From NCBI GenBank assembly GCA_018389105.1, contig JACATO010000592.1:248001-312000 (forward strand): 64,000 bases of DNA, written 5' to 3'. Below, in pieces: positions 39,147-51,965 of this stretch (positions within the stretch are counted from its first letter, which is position 1; every line of letters begins with the position of its first letter). The stretch is from Nautilus pompilius. Taxonomy: Eukaryota; Mollusca; Cephalopoda; Nautilida; Nautilidae. The translations under genes and the position numbers were made by a program. A model generated the notes under the pieces. The model did no database searches. It saw only the letters and a list, made by a program, of their open reading frames with translations, and was not told the DNA's origin.

Positions 39147-39293
39147 GTTCTTGATGAGCAGCCACAAGCTGCTGTGGGGTCTGTGGGTGAACCTGGTGCT
39201 GCTGCAAGGCAATCAGCATCGTGGCCTGTGTGTGATATTTTATCGGGTGAGCCAGTCAGCCAATGCAGACGCTCGTCTATTGTTGACCTTTGA
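39147..39293 (+). CDS. candidate terminal exon or decayed coding tail
   Basis: After a possible acceptor (CTTCCAAG, ending 39146) a GC-richer frame reads LDEQPQAAVGSVGEPGAAA, then SASWPVCDILSGEPVSQ, and stops after SSIVDL at 39291-39293. Base composition changes abruptly from the AT-rich flanks, and an AATAAA signal lies at 39355-39360, about 60 bp after the stop, as expected at the end of a gene. The same frame upstream of 39147 is AT-rich and looks noncoding. The protein is not recognised; it is low-complexity Ala/Gly/Pro/Ser. Alternatives are the tail of a transposon gene or a GC-rich chance frame. If it is real, the rest of the gene lies upstream, possibly across the whole left part of the window. 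Confidence 0.3.
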   Translation, partial: VLDEQPQAAVGSVGEPGAAARQSASWPVCDILSGEPVSQCRRSSIVDL

Positions 39294-39360
39294 TAAACTT
39301 TGTTGAGTTTATTTTATTTTTGGGTGACAAAATTTAACTTCTGTTGAAAGGGTTAATAAA

Positions 39361-42300
39361 ACCTTATTTTTTTAAAAAAAATATGAGATAATTTGAAAGA
39401 GTTGTGTGTGTCCACAGTATTTTAGTTTCTTTGCTAAACCCCACAGTATCCATGAAGTTAAATTTTGTATTGATAAAAATAACAAGTAAAGATAACAAAA
39501 AATTGTAGCAGTGGAGTAAAATTTTGCTCTTTTTTCCCCTTGTTGTTGGGGGGATTTAAATTAGTAAATGAGAAAAAACAAGTCAAAATGATATGTAGCA
39601 GAATAATCCTGGGCAAACCCATCAGCATTGAAGCCCAAAAGAAAATTAAGAATGATCTGTAACAAAATCACAATTAGGTGAACACAGAGAAAAGTTGAAA
39701 AATTGGATTATTGTATATGAAATTCAAGACTACATTCTGTCTTCGAAATAAAGTAGGGGAGGGTAAAATAACAGCAGGAGACCCAGTAATTTAGCAGATT
39801 ATAGTGCCTGGCAAAGATCCATGAAAACAGGAATTAAGTATACACAAACTAACGAGTCTATACACCTGCTGGTCAATCAGATGTCAGAATCCATAAGTAG
39901 AAAAAACAACTGGTAATATCTGCCAAAGGAAAGATTTCCAATTCAGTGAGTACAGGAAGCTATGCATTTTGAAGTTATAAATAATGTAATACTGGTTTTA
40001 GAAAGCAGATATATCAGGTAATAATGGCACAATTAACTGTAAACCCATTTTCTTTCTCTTTCTCTTTTTTGAAAAATTCTGGGGTCATCAGAAGGCACTG
40101 ATTTTCATGGTGCTTTTATACAAATAAGTTTGATAATGCTGTTTATAAAAGCTCACAAGTCACCGCCACTCTCATAATTACAGTTATGCACTTTTCACAG
40201 TTTGCATTATTAGAAAAGAAAAATGTTCGGTGTCTTAATTTCAGATTTAAAGGGTTAGGCCTTAGCTAATTCATTTAAACTTATTTAGTGTGTAAAATTC
40301 AAATTTCACAATTTTGGTGACATGATGATCTACTTCAAGGACTGGAGATGATGTAGCAGTACACTCTTGGTTGTTATCGAAGCTGTGGTTAGGTTCTCAA
40401 TAGACCCAGAATATACATGGTATCAAATGTGGCTTTTTTATTTCCTTTTCCCTTTTTGTACCAGGCCCATTCTACATAGGTTTTCTTGGAACATTGTAGT
40501 TTGTTGGTTTGTTGTTGTTTTTTTTTTTCTTTTGTTAATCAGAAGAGTTCAACTAGGTTTCATTCACCACTGAAGTTGTCAGTATTTGTTAGCCCTGTTT
40601 GTACATGGATGCAAGACAACAAGTATATTTATTATATCCATCTTGTACTTTAAGCTGTTGTCTCCTCCTCCACTACAGACTCTCATCATTCATTGTGTCC
40701 ATCCTGAGCTACAGTGAGCTAGCTGTCTCCTTCACTGAAGACTCTTATCACCACTGCCTTGAACATTTGCAACTGTTGATTTCATCGATAAACTGTAGAA
40801 TTAAAGTAAACATTGCTAAATGGCATGGCAGTGCATCAGCATTCTTCTAGATAATACTTTTATTATTCTAAATGTCTGTTTATCTTTATATGTTTAAAAT
40901 GTTTTTTTGACACCAAGAATAAATACAATGTTTTATCGTTCTAATAGTTTTAGAAGGCAAAAGTTTAGCTGATAAAAGCTGATGAAGGTTTTTCTAGCTC
41001 CTCCATTGAACAATTTCTTAACCTTCTGATGCGTATAATGGGCTCTGAAATATATGCTGCACACACACACACACACACACACCATTTCTTTCTCAGTATG
41101 GTTATGCCATCTTTGCTTTGTCATGTTTGTTTTATTTTCTTTTTACATGAATTACACACACACACACCTTTTTCTTTGTAAAAGTTCAAAGATAGATATT
41201 CTATTATTTCTTTGTATCATTCCCCCACCCAAACTATTTAGGTTATATGAGCTGTACAGTATTGGCTGGTTTGTAAAGATGTGAATTACAAATCATTGAG
41301 TCCCACTACAGTCAAACCTGATAAATACCTCGCCTTGTTAATACTTTAGAAAATGGTTAGTAAATCAGCAGCTTTCTTTATTTCCTCAAAATTGTTTTAA
41401 GGTCAAACTTTACAGGGGAAAATTCTTTAGAACTTTTGTTCAGAATCTAGAAATGTAAAGAGTTGATTGGATGCTATGCACAGGGCAAAAAACAATGACT
41501 CCTTGTTTTCACACAACTATAATGTAGATTTTTTTTATTTTTACATTTGCAAACTTGAACTTATTTTACATGAAGTTCATTAATTGATGTCTACTGTTTT
41601 CTGACATTGTCAGATGTTTTATCAATATTACTTTTATTGTACCTGCTTTATGTGAATGACACGACTGGTGGCTTTAGATATTAAGACAGATTGTTTAATA
41701 GCTGGAGCAGTATACACAGGTTCAGATATTTAACTTTATTCTTAATAAGATTGTGCATGTGTGTGTGTGTGTGCATGCATGCGTATGTCTCTCATTGGTT
41801 GTATTGATTTAACATTAGTTACACATTTGCAGCATCCCTCTAATGCTTACTGTATCTATACACATGCTCACATGGATGTATTTCTGGAAGCAAAAAAGTA
41901 CAACAATGCATAGAATTAGTACATAGGTGTAGATCCCTGTTAAAGTGATGCATAATAGTCATACAATAAGTATGTGCAATATATAGGTATTTTTGCCCCT
42001 CATGTCATTATTGTTTCTTCATCACGTGTGCTACTCTGTTGGCATTTTTGGATTTAGGAGAATCTTGCTACCTTTGACAAGTATGTCATTGAATATAACC
42101 AGGAGTCTAACAGGGAAGGAAATAACCTGACTGACTTGCTCATTCGCGCACTCACTCTTTTTTCTTTCTTTGTATACCAGATATACATTTTCTGTCATAT
42201 TTAGTTTCTGTTTCTGTCCACTTGATTAATTATATAGTTTTCTGGTTGGATTTATTTTCCTCTCCTGGTGTGAGTTTTTTTAGAAGCTAAGTATTATGCA

Positions 42301-43256
42301 CTGGCATCTAGTCTGTAGAACATGACTGGAATCGGTAGAATTCTATTTATTCCCTTTTATCTTGGCTCCAGTTAACTAGTTGGGTGCATGAAGATTTGTA
42401 CGAACAGTTTCTCCTTGGACCCTTATTCCACCAAACTCTTACCTTGATAGCTGTCAAATTTTGTTTGTGTCTGTCTGTCTGTCTGAGTGAGCATGTGAGA
42501 TATTCTGCTTCTTTGCTTATTATACTGAATGTTTAACTCATTAACATGTATTTGAAATTGTAAGTTCTGTGCTGTTTTAAGATGCAGAAATTCTGTTGGA
42601 TAACCGACCAGCAAGAGAGAGACAGAGAGACAATGAAACAGTTCTAAAAACTGGATTTCCTGTATTCCTTTAGTCACTTACTTTCTCTTTCCTTTGGGTT
42701 ACAGCTTGGGCAAACTGGATTTAAAAGAAAGGAAAAAAATGATCAGATGTCTGAATAATCTAGTGGTTGTAATACCAGATAGTCAGTCTCATTTTAGTAT
42801 TTCTAAAGTTCTGTTTATATCAATCATATAAAATATCTGACATATTAGATGATAAAATGTTGAATAACATGAGAATGTTCTGTTTATTATTGTCATTCTC
42901 ATCCTTTTCTTTAAAAATGACAGGTATCTATCTTTGTGAAACATGGATATCCTCCTACCCATAGTTGTGTCATCTTTGTAGTAAGGCCAGTGCTTCAGTT
43001 CTGCTCATGATAGTCCTGGTTATAGGGAAGCTGGTGGGCTTAAGCTGAAGTTTCTGTATATTTTTGATTATTCAGTTTTATTTATAAATGTAATTTGGTC
43101 TTAATTCTTTTTATCACTGGTCTAGATTATTACCTAGAAATAATTACCACAAAGTATTTTCAGAAATGGAGGTGTTTTATGGGCAACAGTAAGTGGAGAT
43201 CAATAAATACTGGTGGTGTATTTCAAAAGGAAAACTGTACTATGGGAGAAAGGGGC
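39361..43256. other. AT-rich noncoding stretch
   Basis: (CA)n runs occur at 41060-41082 and 41155-41167, and (TG)n at about 41756-41772. A loose tandem duplication of about 70 bp lies at 40650-40790, with CTGTCTCCT...AGACTCT.ATCA in both halves. CTACAGTCAAACCTGATAAA at 41307 resembles the end of a pogo-type element, but I found no partner. Confidence 0.45.
41060..41082. repeat. (CA)n microsatellite
   Basis: About eleven CA units. Confidence 0.9.
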
Positions 43257-43384
43257 CAGTTGTTATAGTCCCAACAATTCCTAATTAAGTACATAAGCTT
43301 TTAATCGAAGGTCAAGGCATACAGTGTTGATTATAGTTCATCTGTATGTTTAATTAGGAATTACTGATGCTGTAACAACTAACT
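43257..43384. repeat. foldback element with about 38-bp arms
   Basis: Left arm: CAGTTGTTATAGTCCCAACA then ATTCCTAATTAAGTACATA. The right arm, inverted, is TAGTTGTTACAGCATCAGTA then ATTCCTAATTAAACATACA. The core AATTCCTAATTAA is a perfect 13-bp match, and the loop is about 50 bp. It could be a MITE or a regulatory palindrome. Confidence 0.65.
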
Positions 43385-43650
43385 TCAGCCTCCCTTACTT
43401 ATTATTCAAAAGAGGGTAATACAAAGTAGGTGAAGTACAAATAAAGTAAATTAAATTTTATTTATATACTGGGAGGTAATATAGTAAAAAAAAAACAAAC
43501 TAAAAAACTGCAAGAACTGAAGCAAATTATGTGAAATCTAATTATTCCACCATACTATTTTAGTTGTAACCTGTTCTAATGGACTGGGAAGCTTGTTGTA
43601 AAGTGTCAGAAATTAATGGTTTTGAGGTTATTAAAAAAATTTATTATCCA

Positions 43651-43880
43651 CTGTAGCTTCATCACTGAGTAAAAGTACAACAGTTTGGTAAACAGACGAT
43701 GGCTACAATGTTTCAGCAGTTAGTGGTATAGTAAAACTACATGAGCTACAATGTTTCATCAGTTGAAAGCATAATAAGAAATGGTGCAGTGCCTCATCAA
43801 TTGGAGGTATAGTAAATAGACTACACCGTTTCCTGCAAGCAGTATCGTAAAAAAAAAAAAAAGACAACAGCTACAATACA
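43651..43880. repeat. degenerate tandem repeat of about 43 bp
   Basis: Units start near 43651, 43703, 43746, 43785, 43821 and 43871. Each begins like CTACAATGTTTCATCAGTTG, followed by GAGGTATAGTAAA. Spacing is uneven (about 36 to 52 bp) and one unit is extended by an A14 tract (43849-43862). Confidence 0.65.
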
Positions 43881-46800
43881 ACACATTAATTTATAATTGT
43901 ATTTGTCACTTCTCACCAGTTTTCTCAAGTTCTTTGTAAAAATTTAAACGCATTACAGATTGAGCTGAAAAACCTCCAGATGTAGGAGATCAATGCAGGT
44001 AGTCCTCAACGTGTGTTTGACACTAAATTGATTCAACAATAACTGTGTGAAGATGCTGCAGAAAAAAGGTGATTGCAATTATTGTGGATATCCCTTTGAG
44101 ACTTCCCTTGTAAGATGAACTCTCCATAGCATTCAGAAAACTGTTAAATTAATTAGCAAAATGCTTTTATCTTTTCATTTGCTGTGCTCTTATTTTAAAT
44201 CAACTTTCAATGATTCAATGTTGCATTATTACGAATTCATTACTCTTTCTTTGATGCAACCAAAGGGTTAATAAGCCTTTGGTGTTAATCACACCGTGGT
44301 AAATTTTATTTAAGGGAAACTTTAAAAAAAAAAAAAATTTAAAGAAATTTTATATGTAATGTCTGCATGGATATACAAATTCCAGCTCTTTATTTGTGCA
44401 ACAGAATTCAAGTAGGTGTTTGTAAATCCCAACCTTTGGTTAATTTCGTAGAAAAATCTCATGGTGTTGCAGTTCTTCTGAAATCAGAACAGATGAATGT
44501 GAAAAAGATAAATTAGTTCTTAATCATTGCTGTTCAAAGCCATTCAGGAGTAATTGAGCTTAAGGTTTCAAATAATTGTGATTCATCTAGAAGCACATTC
44601 TGCCTTAACCAATCTTGGAGAAGATGAGATGTTTGTTACATTCTTTTGAGAGTGCACTGTGTTAGGTAGGCACGGGCCGTTCTCAGTCGGTGTTCTGTAG
44701 GGTCTTTTTTATTGAACAGTTTTCTAAAGCAAAACACGGAAAACAAGTTTGTGGCCGTGTCAGAATGAAAGGTAACAGTAGTCTACCTGGAATATTTCTT
44801 GTGCATTTGAAATTAAAAAAAAGATAAATATTTTTTTTTTTTCTTTTTGATAGTTTGGCATTAATTAGAAATTAAAAATTTTAATTTTGTCATCGGGTAT
44901 GTGTTCGTTTCTTATATATACTATAACAGAAGAATAAGACAGGTAATTATTACCAACTTATTTTACAAAATTAAATCATAGAAAAATCAAACGAAATGTG
45001 CAGCACCAGGTATGCATCTGTTTGTTGGTCTTTCGAGGCTGAACTATAGCCAGACTCTGGGCCAAGGTTTTAAACTACCACACATTGGCCTTAAGCCATT
45101 TCTTTCCATGCAGCACCGGGTATCCCAGCTGGTATATGCACCTGTATAATATATTCTATTCTATTCTCTATTCTGTTGTGACGGTATATAAGGCTACAAG
45201 AAGGCTTAGTGTGTGTATAGTATGAATGGATGAAAACACATTTGTGCTGAACAGTGTGTGTGTGTGTCTCACCATTTTCTCTATGTAGTAATGTTACCAA
45301 TTATTTGTTCTAGGCAAAGAACATTAAAAAAAAACAAACAACAGATTAACCAATAGAGTACATCCAAATATCATTTCTTCAAGAAATACATTCTGACAGA
45401 AATCAATCAAATATTTTGTATGGCAAAACAATAAAAATTTTCAAACTGCTGGAAAATCTAATGCATTTTTATCATTTTGTTGTCTAGGCCTGTGGTGGAA
45501 AATGCAGTTAATTCATCACACACTTTCTTTGAAGGTTAGAAAGGAAGAATTATTAATAAATGTTCCATCAATCTTTGACAGACACATTCCATACTAACAT
45601 GCTCTCATTATAACGCTATTAGTGTGATATCCACAAAAGGTCCAAATTACCCGCTTATTGATTGCTTGCCTGCAAGATATTACAGAAATGTGACAGTTTT
45701 GCTTTTTATTGCAGCCAATTAATGGAGTTTTGGCACCTATATAACAAAATTGTGTGGCTTGTAGCTATAATCTGTTAGTTATATACCAGATTTTTCATTG
45801 TGGTTTCGGTTAGCCGTAAATGGGTAGGAAAAGGTGAGGTAAATATGGCACTTAAACACATTTTGAACTTTACTTCAGTTTATTTTAAATCATCAGGAAA
45901 AAAATTCAAGCACAAAAACAAAATATTTTGTTAAGAAGTTTAAAAACACAGGCACATGTGCACGCATGCGTGTGTGTGTGAATTAAATTTTAAAAAGTAA
46001 AATGTCTGTATTTTGAAGTCCAAAAACAGATGTGGTTGGTATTTTGACATAATACAGAACAATTTTAGAATTAGCATTTAAAGTGACACAATTAAGAACA
46101 CAATTCTAAAAGTTTGTTTTCCTTTTTGCTGTTTTCATTATAGGAATAATGAATATTAAAACGTATGTGTATGTTTAGGAAACCATTAACATTTTGGTAA
46201 TAAAGGACACTATCAAAATTTTAAATATTACTGATAACTTTTGTAGGATCTGAAAAAAAAAAGGGTAAAAATGGAACAACTATTCTATTTCATAGTAAAG
46301 CCCATAAAATGTAGATTTGTGGAAAAAAGATGCATATCAATATGATGATTACCACAACTGCACTATGTATGAAGGAAAAGAATTTTTTAGTTTGCTCTGC
46401 ATACATAGCAAGCAGAGGTTGGGACTCATCTATTACAAAAACACTAAAAATTGGCCAAAGCCAGAATGGACTTTTTGTATGGGTCAGAGTTTCTGACCTC
46501 TCCCCTGTTGCCTGATACTCCATGTAGAGGACTTGGCAGCTAACCAACCATTATTTGTCAAGACATTGTTAAATTATTGTCGGCACATCTACAATAAAAG
46601 CATTTGGTAGTTTACCACAATAATTTGAAAATTTATTTTCATTAGGATATAGGAAGATATTTTCTGTAATGGTCCCAATAGAAAAATCCATTGTGACTTT
46701 GTCAGTTTGGATAAACAGTTTACGCTATTAAAAATAAAATGTATTATACTGGGAGCTAGAATCCACAGTTTACCTGTCATAAATCCCAGGGATGCCAGGA

Positions 46801-47933
46801 ACAGTTATTAAAAGCATGATAAATTTAGGTGATACCTGTGGGGGGGAAAATACATGTATAATTTTTAAAAAATCACAATGAAGATGTAGCAATCAAAGCT
46901 ACAAATTACCTGACCATTCAAACTAACTATGAATAAATTAAAGAAAGTGAAAGTGTTTTTTCTTTAAATGAATTAATATGGTACAACTTGTAATAATTTA
47001 ATCAGGTATAATGTGAAGTTGTTATTGCGATAGAGAATTATTCTAGTAGGAAAAACAGTTTTTTTTTAAGTTTATATTTTGGATAGAAGACGAATTAAAC
47101 AAGTATGAGAGCAGATTGATCGATGTAATTATTGTATTTTTGTTTGTTTAGAAGAATGAGAGAATAAATTGCTACAAGTTCTATTAAGTTCTTAACGGTC
47201 TGTCAGATGAGAAGTTTTATTATGTAAATTTTGTGACATTTTAGGAAAATTTATATATTAATTTATTTGAGCTCAAATCATACTTCCTTACCTTTCAAAA
47301 ATTTTAATGCAAAGTAGATCAAAGTGAATTTCATGAGTTTAAGCAGAAACATACTAAATGATGTCATACATTGAAATCATATTTACCAAATGTGTTCTTA
47401 TAAAAGATGATCCTTCACTGGAAACTACAATTTAAGAAAAGAGGAGGAAGAGAGAGTAATAAGACTTTTCATGGTCTGCCACACCCTGCGACTTCGGGTT
47501 TGAGAGAACTTTTGCTTTTTTACTTAATCAAACAGGCTGGTAATAGGATAGAAGATCCACAGCTTTGGAATAACTTTTGTTTGTAGTTCCTCTTTATTAA
47601 ATTGTTACTTGTCAGCATTCATCACACGCACAGTGTCTGTCTGTCTGTCTTTTTTTTCCCCTCCAGCCCTGGTAACCAAAACAACTCAGTAACAAGATTA
47701 GAAGACAGAAAAAAGTAGTGATAAATGCTCTCTTTTTTGTTGCACCAACATCCATATTTGCTATGTATCCTTTTGTAGCATCTTTATATTTGGCGAGTTT
47801 GTCTTTCCGGCAAAAAAGGTATCTATATAAGCTAATAGCATGAAGTAATTTTTCTGGACATCTTTTCTTCTTCCATTCATGTAAATTAATGGTTCCCCAT
47901 ATGCAGTATTTGTATTTCTCATCTACAAGGAAC
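43881..47933. other. AT-rich noncoding stretch
   Basis: GCAGGTAGTCCTCAACGTGTG at 43996 resembles a transposon terminus, but no second end is visible. A (TG)n run lies near 45255-45268, and (TGTC)n at about 47636-47651. No gene recognised. Confidence 0.45.
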
Positions 47934-47998
47934 AGTGCTCAAATGAAACCTGGCCAATGGCCATATTGGTGATCTGGCTTGACTTCATGTGAACGTTT
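47934..47998. mobile_element. short palindromic hairpin element, copy 4
   Basis: The left arm is GTGCTCAAATGAAACCTGGC. The right arm, read inverted, is ACGTTCACATGAAGTCAAGC followed by CAGA. It matches the family with a few changes and is the shortest copy. Confidence 0.55.
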
Positions 47999-48479
47999 TC
48001 AGTGAATGACTTTGGGACAGGTGGCCACCACTTCGTCTCATTAACGTTTTGCTGTTAGTCCCCATTATGCCCTTTTGTGTGCGTGGTGGAGATTTGTGGC
48101 TTAGTCAGGAGCCCCCAGCTTAAACATCAGGGCAGATCTCACCTGCAAGAAAAAAAAAATGGAATTTTTTGTTGTTTTTTTTTTTATAAGATACTGGAGA
48201 GGTATATAATACTTCCATCAAAAGTTGCTTCCTGAAACAGTGATGTCTGCTGCTGCATGCCAAATTGATTTCTCCCTGATCATGACTTTCTGGAGCAGGT
48301 CACCTTAAATGGTTTTTTTGGAATAGATTTTTTTTTGGCAGATGGAGGAGGAGTTTCTCAGATGTCTGCTGCTTGGATAAGGGAAAGTAATTGCGAAGTT
48401 ACACTGTTCATAACCGGAGCCTTACCAGGTTCCCCACCCTAACCCTGCCACCCCTTGTGCATTTCAAACGTGAAGAAGG

Positions 48480-48900
48480 CTAAAATACGCCTCCTCTCTG
48501 TCTGTATGTTTCTTTCATTGATTTTGTTTTACGGACCGCTTTGAATCACTAACCGGATTACTGAGTTAAATCTTAAGGAAAAGAATGGCTGTTATTTTTA
48601 GTGTTGCTGGCAGCAGCAGCAGCACAGCCCGCCACACTTCTCTTACGGCTGCCGTTGTATGCAGTATCCCCGCCCTGACTGGTACGGGCTGTGAAACTGT
48701 CCAGACATGGTTCTGGTCACTTTCGCCTGGCTAAAACTGGGGATTAAACTTGAGTATGACTGGTTAATAATTAATGCTGCACCTTTGGAAATCAATACGG
48801 AAATCTGGCCTGACTGATTGGATATGGTCAGCATTCGCTGCCTCTGATTGTTTTGTGTAGCCGTCCATGCTGCATGCATTTGTCAACAGCAGTCAGTAGT
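48480..48900. promoter_or_regulatory. CpG-richer complex segment, candidate regulatory element
   Basis: Many CpGs cluster here (for example ACGGACCGC, TACGGCTGCCGTTG, CCCCGCCC and GGTACGGG) against a CpG-poor, AT-rich background. A homeodomain-type block GACTGGTTAATAATTAATGC lies at 48759-48778. A 78-codon minus-strand frame covers part of it, with no recognisable domain. It could be an enhancer, an unmethylated CpG patch or a distal promoter; the sequence alone does not decide. Confidence 0.3.
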
Positions 48901-50494
48901 ATTACGGACATCCAAGCTAAGCAAACAAATTTAGATCTTAATACAAAGAACGATGACAGAAATCCACCAGCACCTGTCTTTTTTAAAAAATCTGGTCAGA
49001 GTACTTGTATTAACAATGCTTATCATGATTAAACTGATTTTTATCTAAGTTCTTATCTGGAACATCAGTTCAGAGTCTCACATTTTCAATTGTATCTGTT
49101 GTACTGAAATAGAAGATGGAGCTTACTTTCGGTAACAGCTGTAAATTATTAAAAATGGCGAATGAATTAAATTTTGTCAGCAACCCTATATATAAATAAG
49201 TCCGTGCTAATAATAATTTTTAAAAAAATATATTATTTCTGTTTTTAATGTACTAATGTGCATGGCAGCTCACTGATTGATATGTGTGTGTCAGACTAAG
49301 TAAGCTTGTCTTCACATTTATTAGGACATATGACAGCCAGTGTTAACTAGAACAGTAATGTGTTAGATATTGTTTCATTGCTGTTCACACAGTATAAGTT
49401 AAAAATCGGTACGAGTACAACCTCAAGCATGCATACAAATAATACAAATGCTGTAGGTTTTGATGCATCATATTTGACAATGACTACTGTATTGTCACTG
49501 GTGAGACTAGCACACTGCTTAATGAATTGATTTAAGTCTATGATTTATCCGCCATCATTCTTGCTTTGTGCACCTGTGACCCTACTTAGCTTGAATACGC
49601 AAACACAAGGGTTATACATGAATTTTAAAAGTATCTTCCTCTGAATATATGCAAATATATATGATATTCCATATGCATATCATTTACAGTACAAATATTA
49701 AATTATTTGTCCATGAGATAATAATATTCAGCTAAAATTTTAAAACACTTCAAGAAAGTCAAATACTCAAAATGAAATTGGGGTGGGAAGGTACCACATA
49801 CCGATGCTACTTCAACATTTGAATGTGCTTAGTTTTATTTAGTTTTTATTTTCAATTTACATTGCTAAATAACTAAAGAAGTTCACAAAATGAGTTTTTA
49901 AAACTCTCATAAGAATTTTTTAAAAAATCATAAATTAAGTTTCTAATAATTTTAATATCAGTAAATATGGAAGTAGGCCTTGATTCCATATAGCTCTTCA
50001 CCCTAGGAGGCTGGAACCTTGGGTTATTGAAGGCAGCAGTAGTAGTAGTCACCCAAATGGGCTCATTTTCCTGGAGTTATGAGCGAGTAAGTAAAATTTA
50101 CCAAACTGATTGTTGCAGACAAAGAGAAGAGGCGATGTATAAAAGCCTTTGTTTAGAATTGATTTTAGTTTGCTAGATTAATAAAAGAGAGAGAGAGAAT
50201 GAAGAAGAAGAAAAAATACACTTTAATGGTATCGGCTCTGCTATCTGTAAGCCTAGTTTAATGTAAATAATCAGAGACAGGAAAGTCCGGTGATTTTGGA
50301 CAAGAGCAGTTTGTTCCTAATGCAGGTCACTTGAAGGCCATGTGGCCATTAATCCTCATCCTGTTCAAATTATGACAACTGAAAAAGGAAGCAAATTATA
50401 AACACCCTGGGTGGTGCTAATTCTTCTGGGGGTAGCTTAACCCCTGCCCTTGCGGAGATATGAAACTCAGCTGAGGATCATATTCATATGGAAT
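48901..50494. other. noncoding stretch
   Basis: Short GA-rich and AT-rich runs. 50400-50494 is GC-richer and may belong to the following SINE or to another repeat. Confidence 0.4.
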
Positions 50495-50700
50495 GAAAGC
50501 TAGAATGCTGGCCTGACATCTGGTGGCAGTTGTGGGGTCAGAGGTCCCATCCCCATGGATTCACTGGTCAGTGGGGGCTGGAGCAGAGCTTCAGTATTAA
50601 GGCCCAAGTCAACATGTCCCATAGCTGGGCCAGAAAACCCTCATCATAAATAACAGTCCCTCAGATGGCCTGGGTGTGTTTGTCCAAACAAGAAAGAAAA
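50495..50700 (+). mobile_element. tRNA-derived SINE, degraded
   Basis: AAAGCTAGAATGCTGGCCTG resembles a polymerase III A-box region, and GGTCAGAGGTCCCATCCCC resembles a mutated B box (ancestral GGTTCGAATCC). The GC-rich body continues through GGATTCACTGGTCAGTGGGG and fades after 50690. Confidence 0.55.
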
Positions 50701-51869
50701 TACAAGGAGATGTTGACATCCCAAGCTTTTTCCTGACAGATGGATTTATGCCTGGCCACAAGTCTACTTTAGAGTATGACAAATATTCGCAGAGGTGTAG
50801 TAGGGTGCTCTGTTGAAACAGGAATCATGGCATCTCCTGGCTGCCTCTTATTTATTATTGTATTAGTAAGACAAATTTTGCAATATTTCTGTGATGTAGC
50901 TTTGTAAGGAAAAATGGGTAATCAGTGGATCTCAGAAAGAAAAGAGCAAACGTCAAACCGACCTGATTAATTGCACTCATCTCTACATTGAATAATATAA
51001 TTAATGTTGATTACTTTTCTATTAATTATTCATTTTTAAGAGAAATGACATCTGTAAATGTAAGAAAGAAATTGCATGAATGATTCAAATCATTAGAGTT
51101 AATTATTTATAAAATCATTAAAAATGTACAATTATTGTTATTATTTTTTAAATAGGAGGAAAATAAATAAATTTTTAGTGAAAATTACCGACAAAGAAAT
51201 TTTGCAGAAACCAGTTTAGGTTGTTCAGATTAGCGAATAACTAGTAATCATTAATTTCCATAAATAACACATTACCAATGTCTTTCTGTTATCTTTTTTT
51301 TTTCCCCTGGATTTTTGCTACTAAAGGGATGGATTACAGCTGTAATAAGTCTGGTGTGATTGTAGTTTTTTTTCCCACAGTTTTAGAACTCTTTCCATCT
51401 GCCCAATCTAGAATGGCTGGCTGGTTTACTTGTGTAGTATGATGCTATCTGTAAAAGCTATGTTCTCTATGCAGTGGTTTTGGGAAAAAGACAGTTAAAT
51501 ATAAAACATTGTTGTTATTGTTTTTAGATCAGCTGTCAATAATTCCAGAATAATGGCCAGTAGCTTGATTATTTCCTCAGATTTAGTTTAACAGAATAAT
51601 ATTCTGATCACGCAATTCTTGATTAGTTTATGTTTTTAAATTATCTCTACCATTAATGTGTGTTGTTTTACCCTTCATGAATAATTTAAAAACCCTGGAA
51701 AAAAAAAATTCAAAAAATGTTGTTTTTTTTTTTCTTACAAAATAAAAAGACTATATCAGGTTGTTATGAAAATTTTTTTAGTTACTCTCCAATAGCAAGA
51801 CTACATTAACCTGTGATAAACTGGTGCCAAGTGAAGATTTCCTTCCACCTGACGAAAGGCTGATTGGTT
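50701..51869. other. AT-rich noncoding stretch
   Basis: No feature recognised apart from homopolymer runs. Confidence 0.5.
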
Positions 51870-51965
51870 GCTGTATACAGTCCTCTGCTGGCTCATTAGG
51901 TTAAGCATTTGGTTAAAAAAAACCCTCAGCTCCATGGGGCAAAAATTCATCCTTCCTTCATTCGT
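51870..51965 (+). mobile_element. possible short SINE head
   Basis: GCTGGCTCATTAGGTTAAGC looks like the A-box arm of a tRNA-derived SINE. The B box is not convincing. Confidence 0.3.

Noticed and set aside
41307-41345. CTACAGTCAAACCTGATAAA resembling a pogo-type terminal repeat
   Set aside because: No inverted partner with a TA flank was found within a few kb.
43996-44020. CAGGTAGTCCTCAACGTGTG resembling a transposon end
   Set aside because: It is a single end only, with no inverted partner seen.
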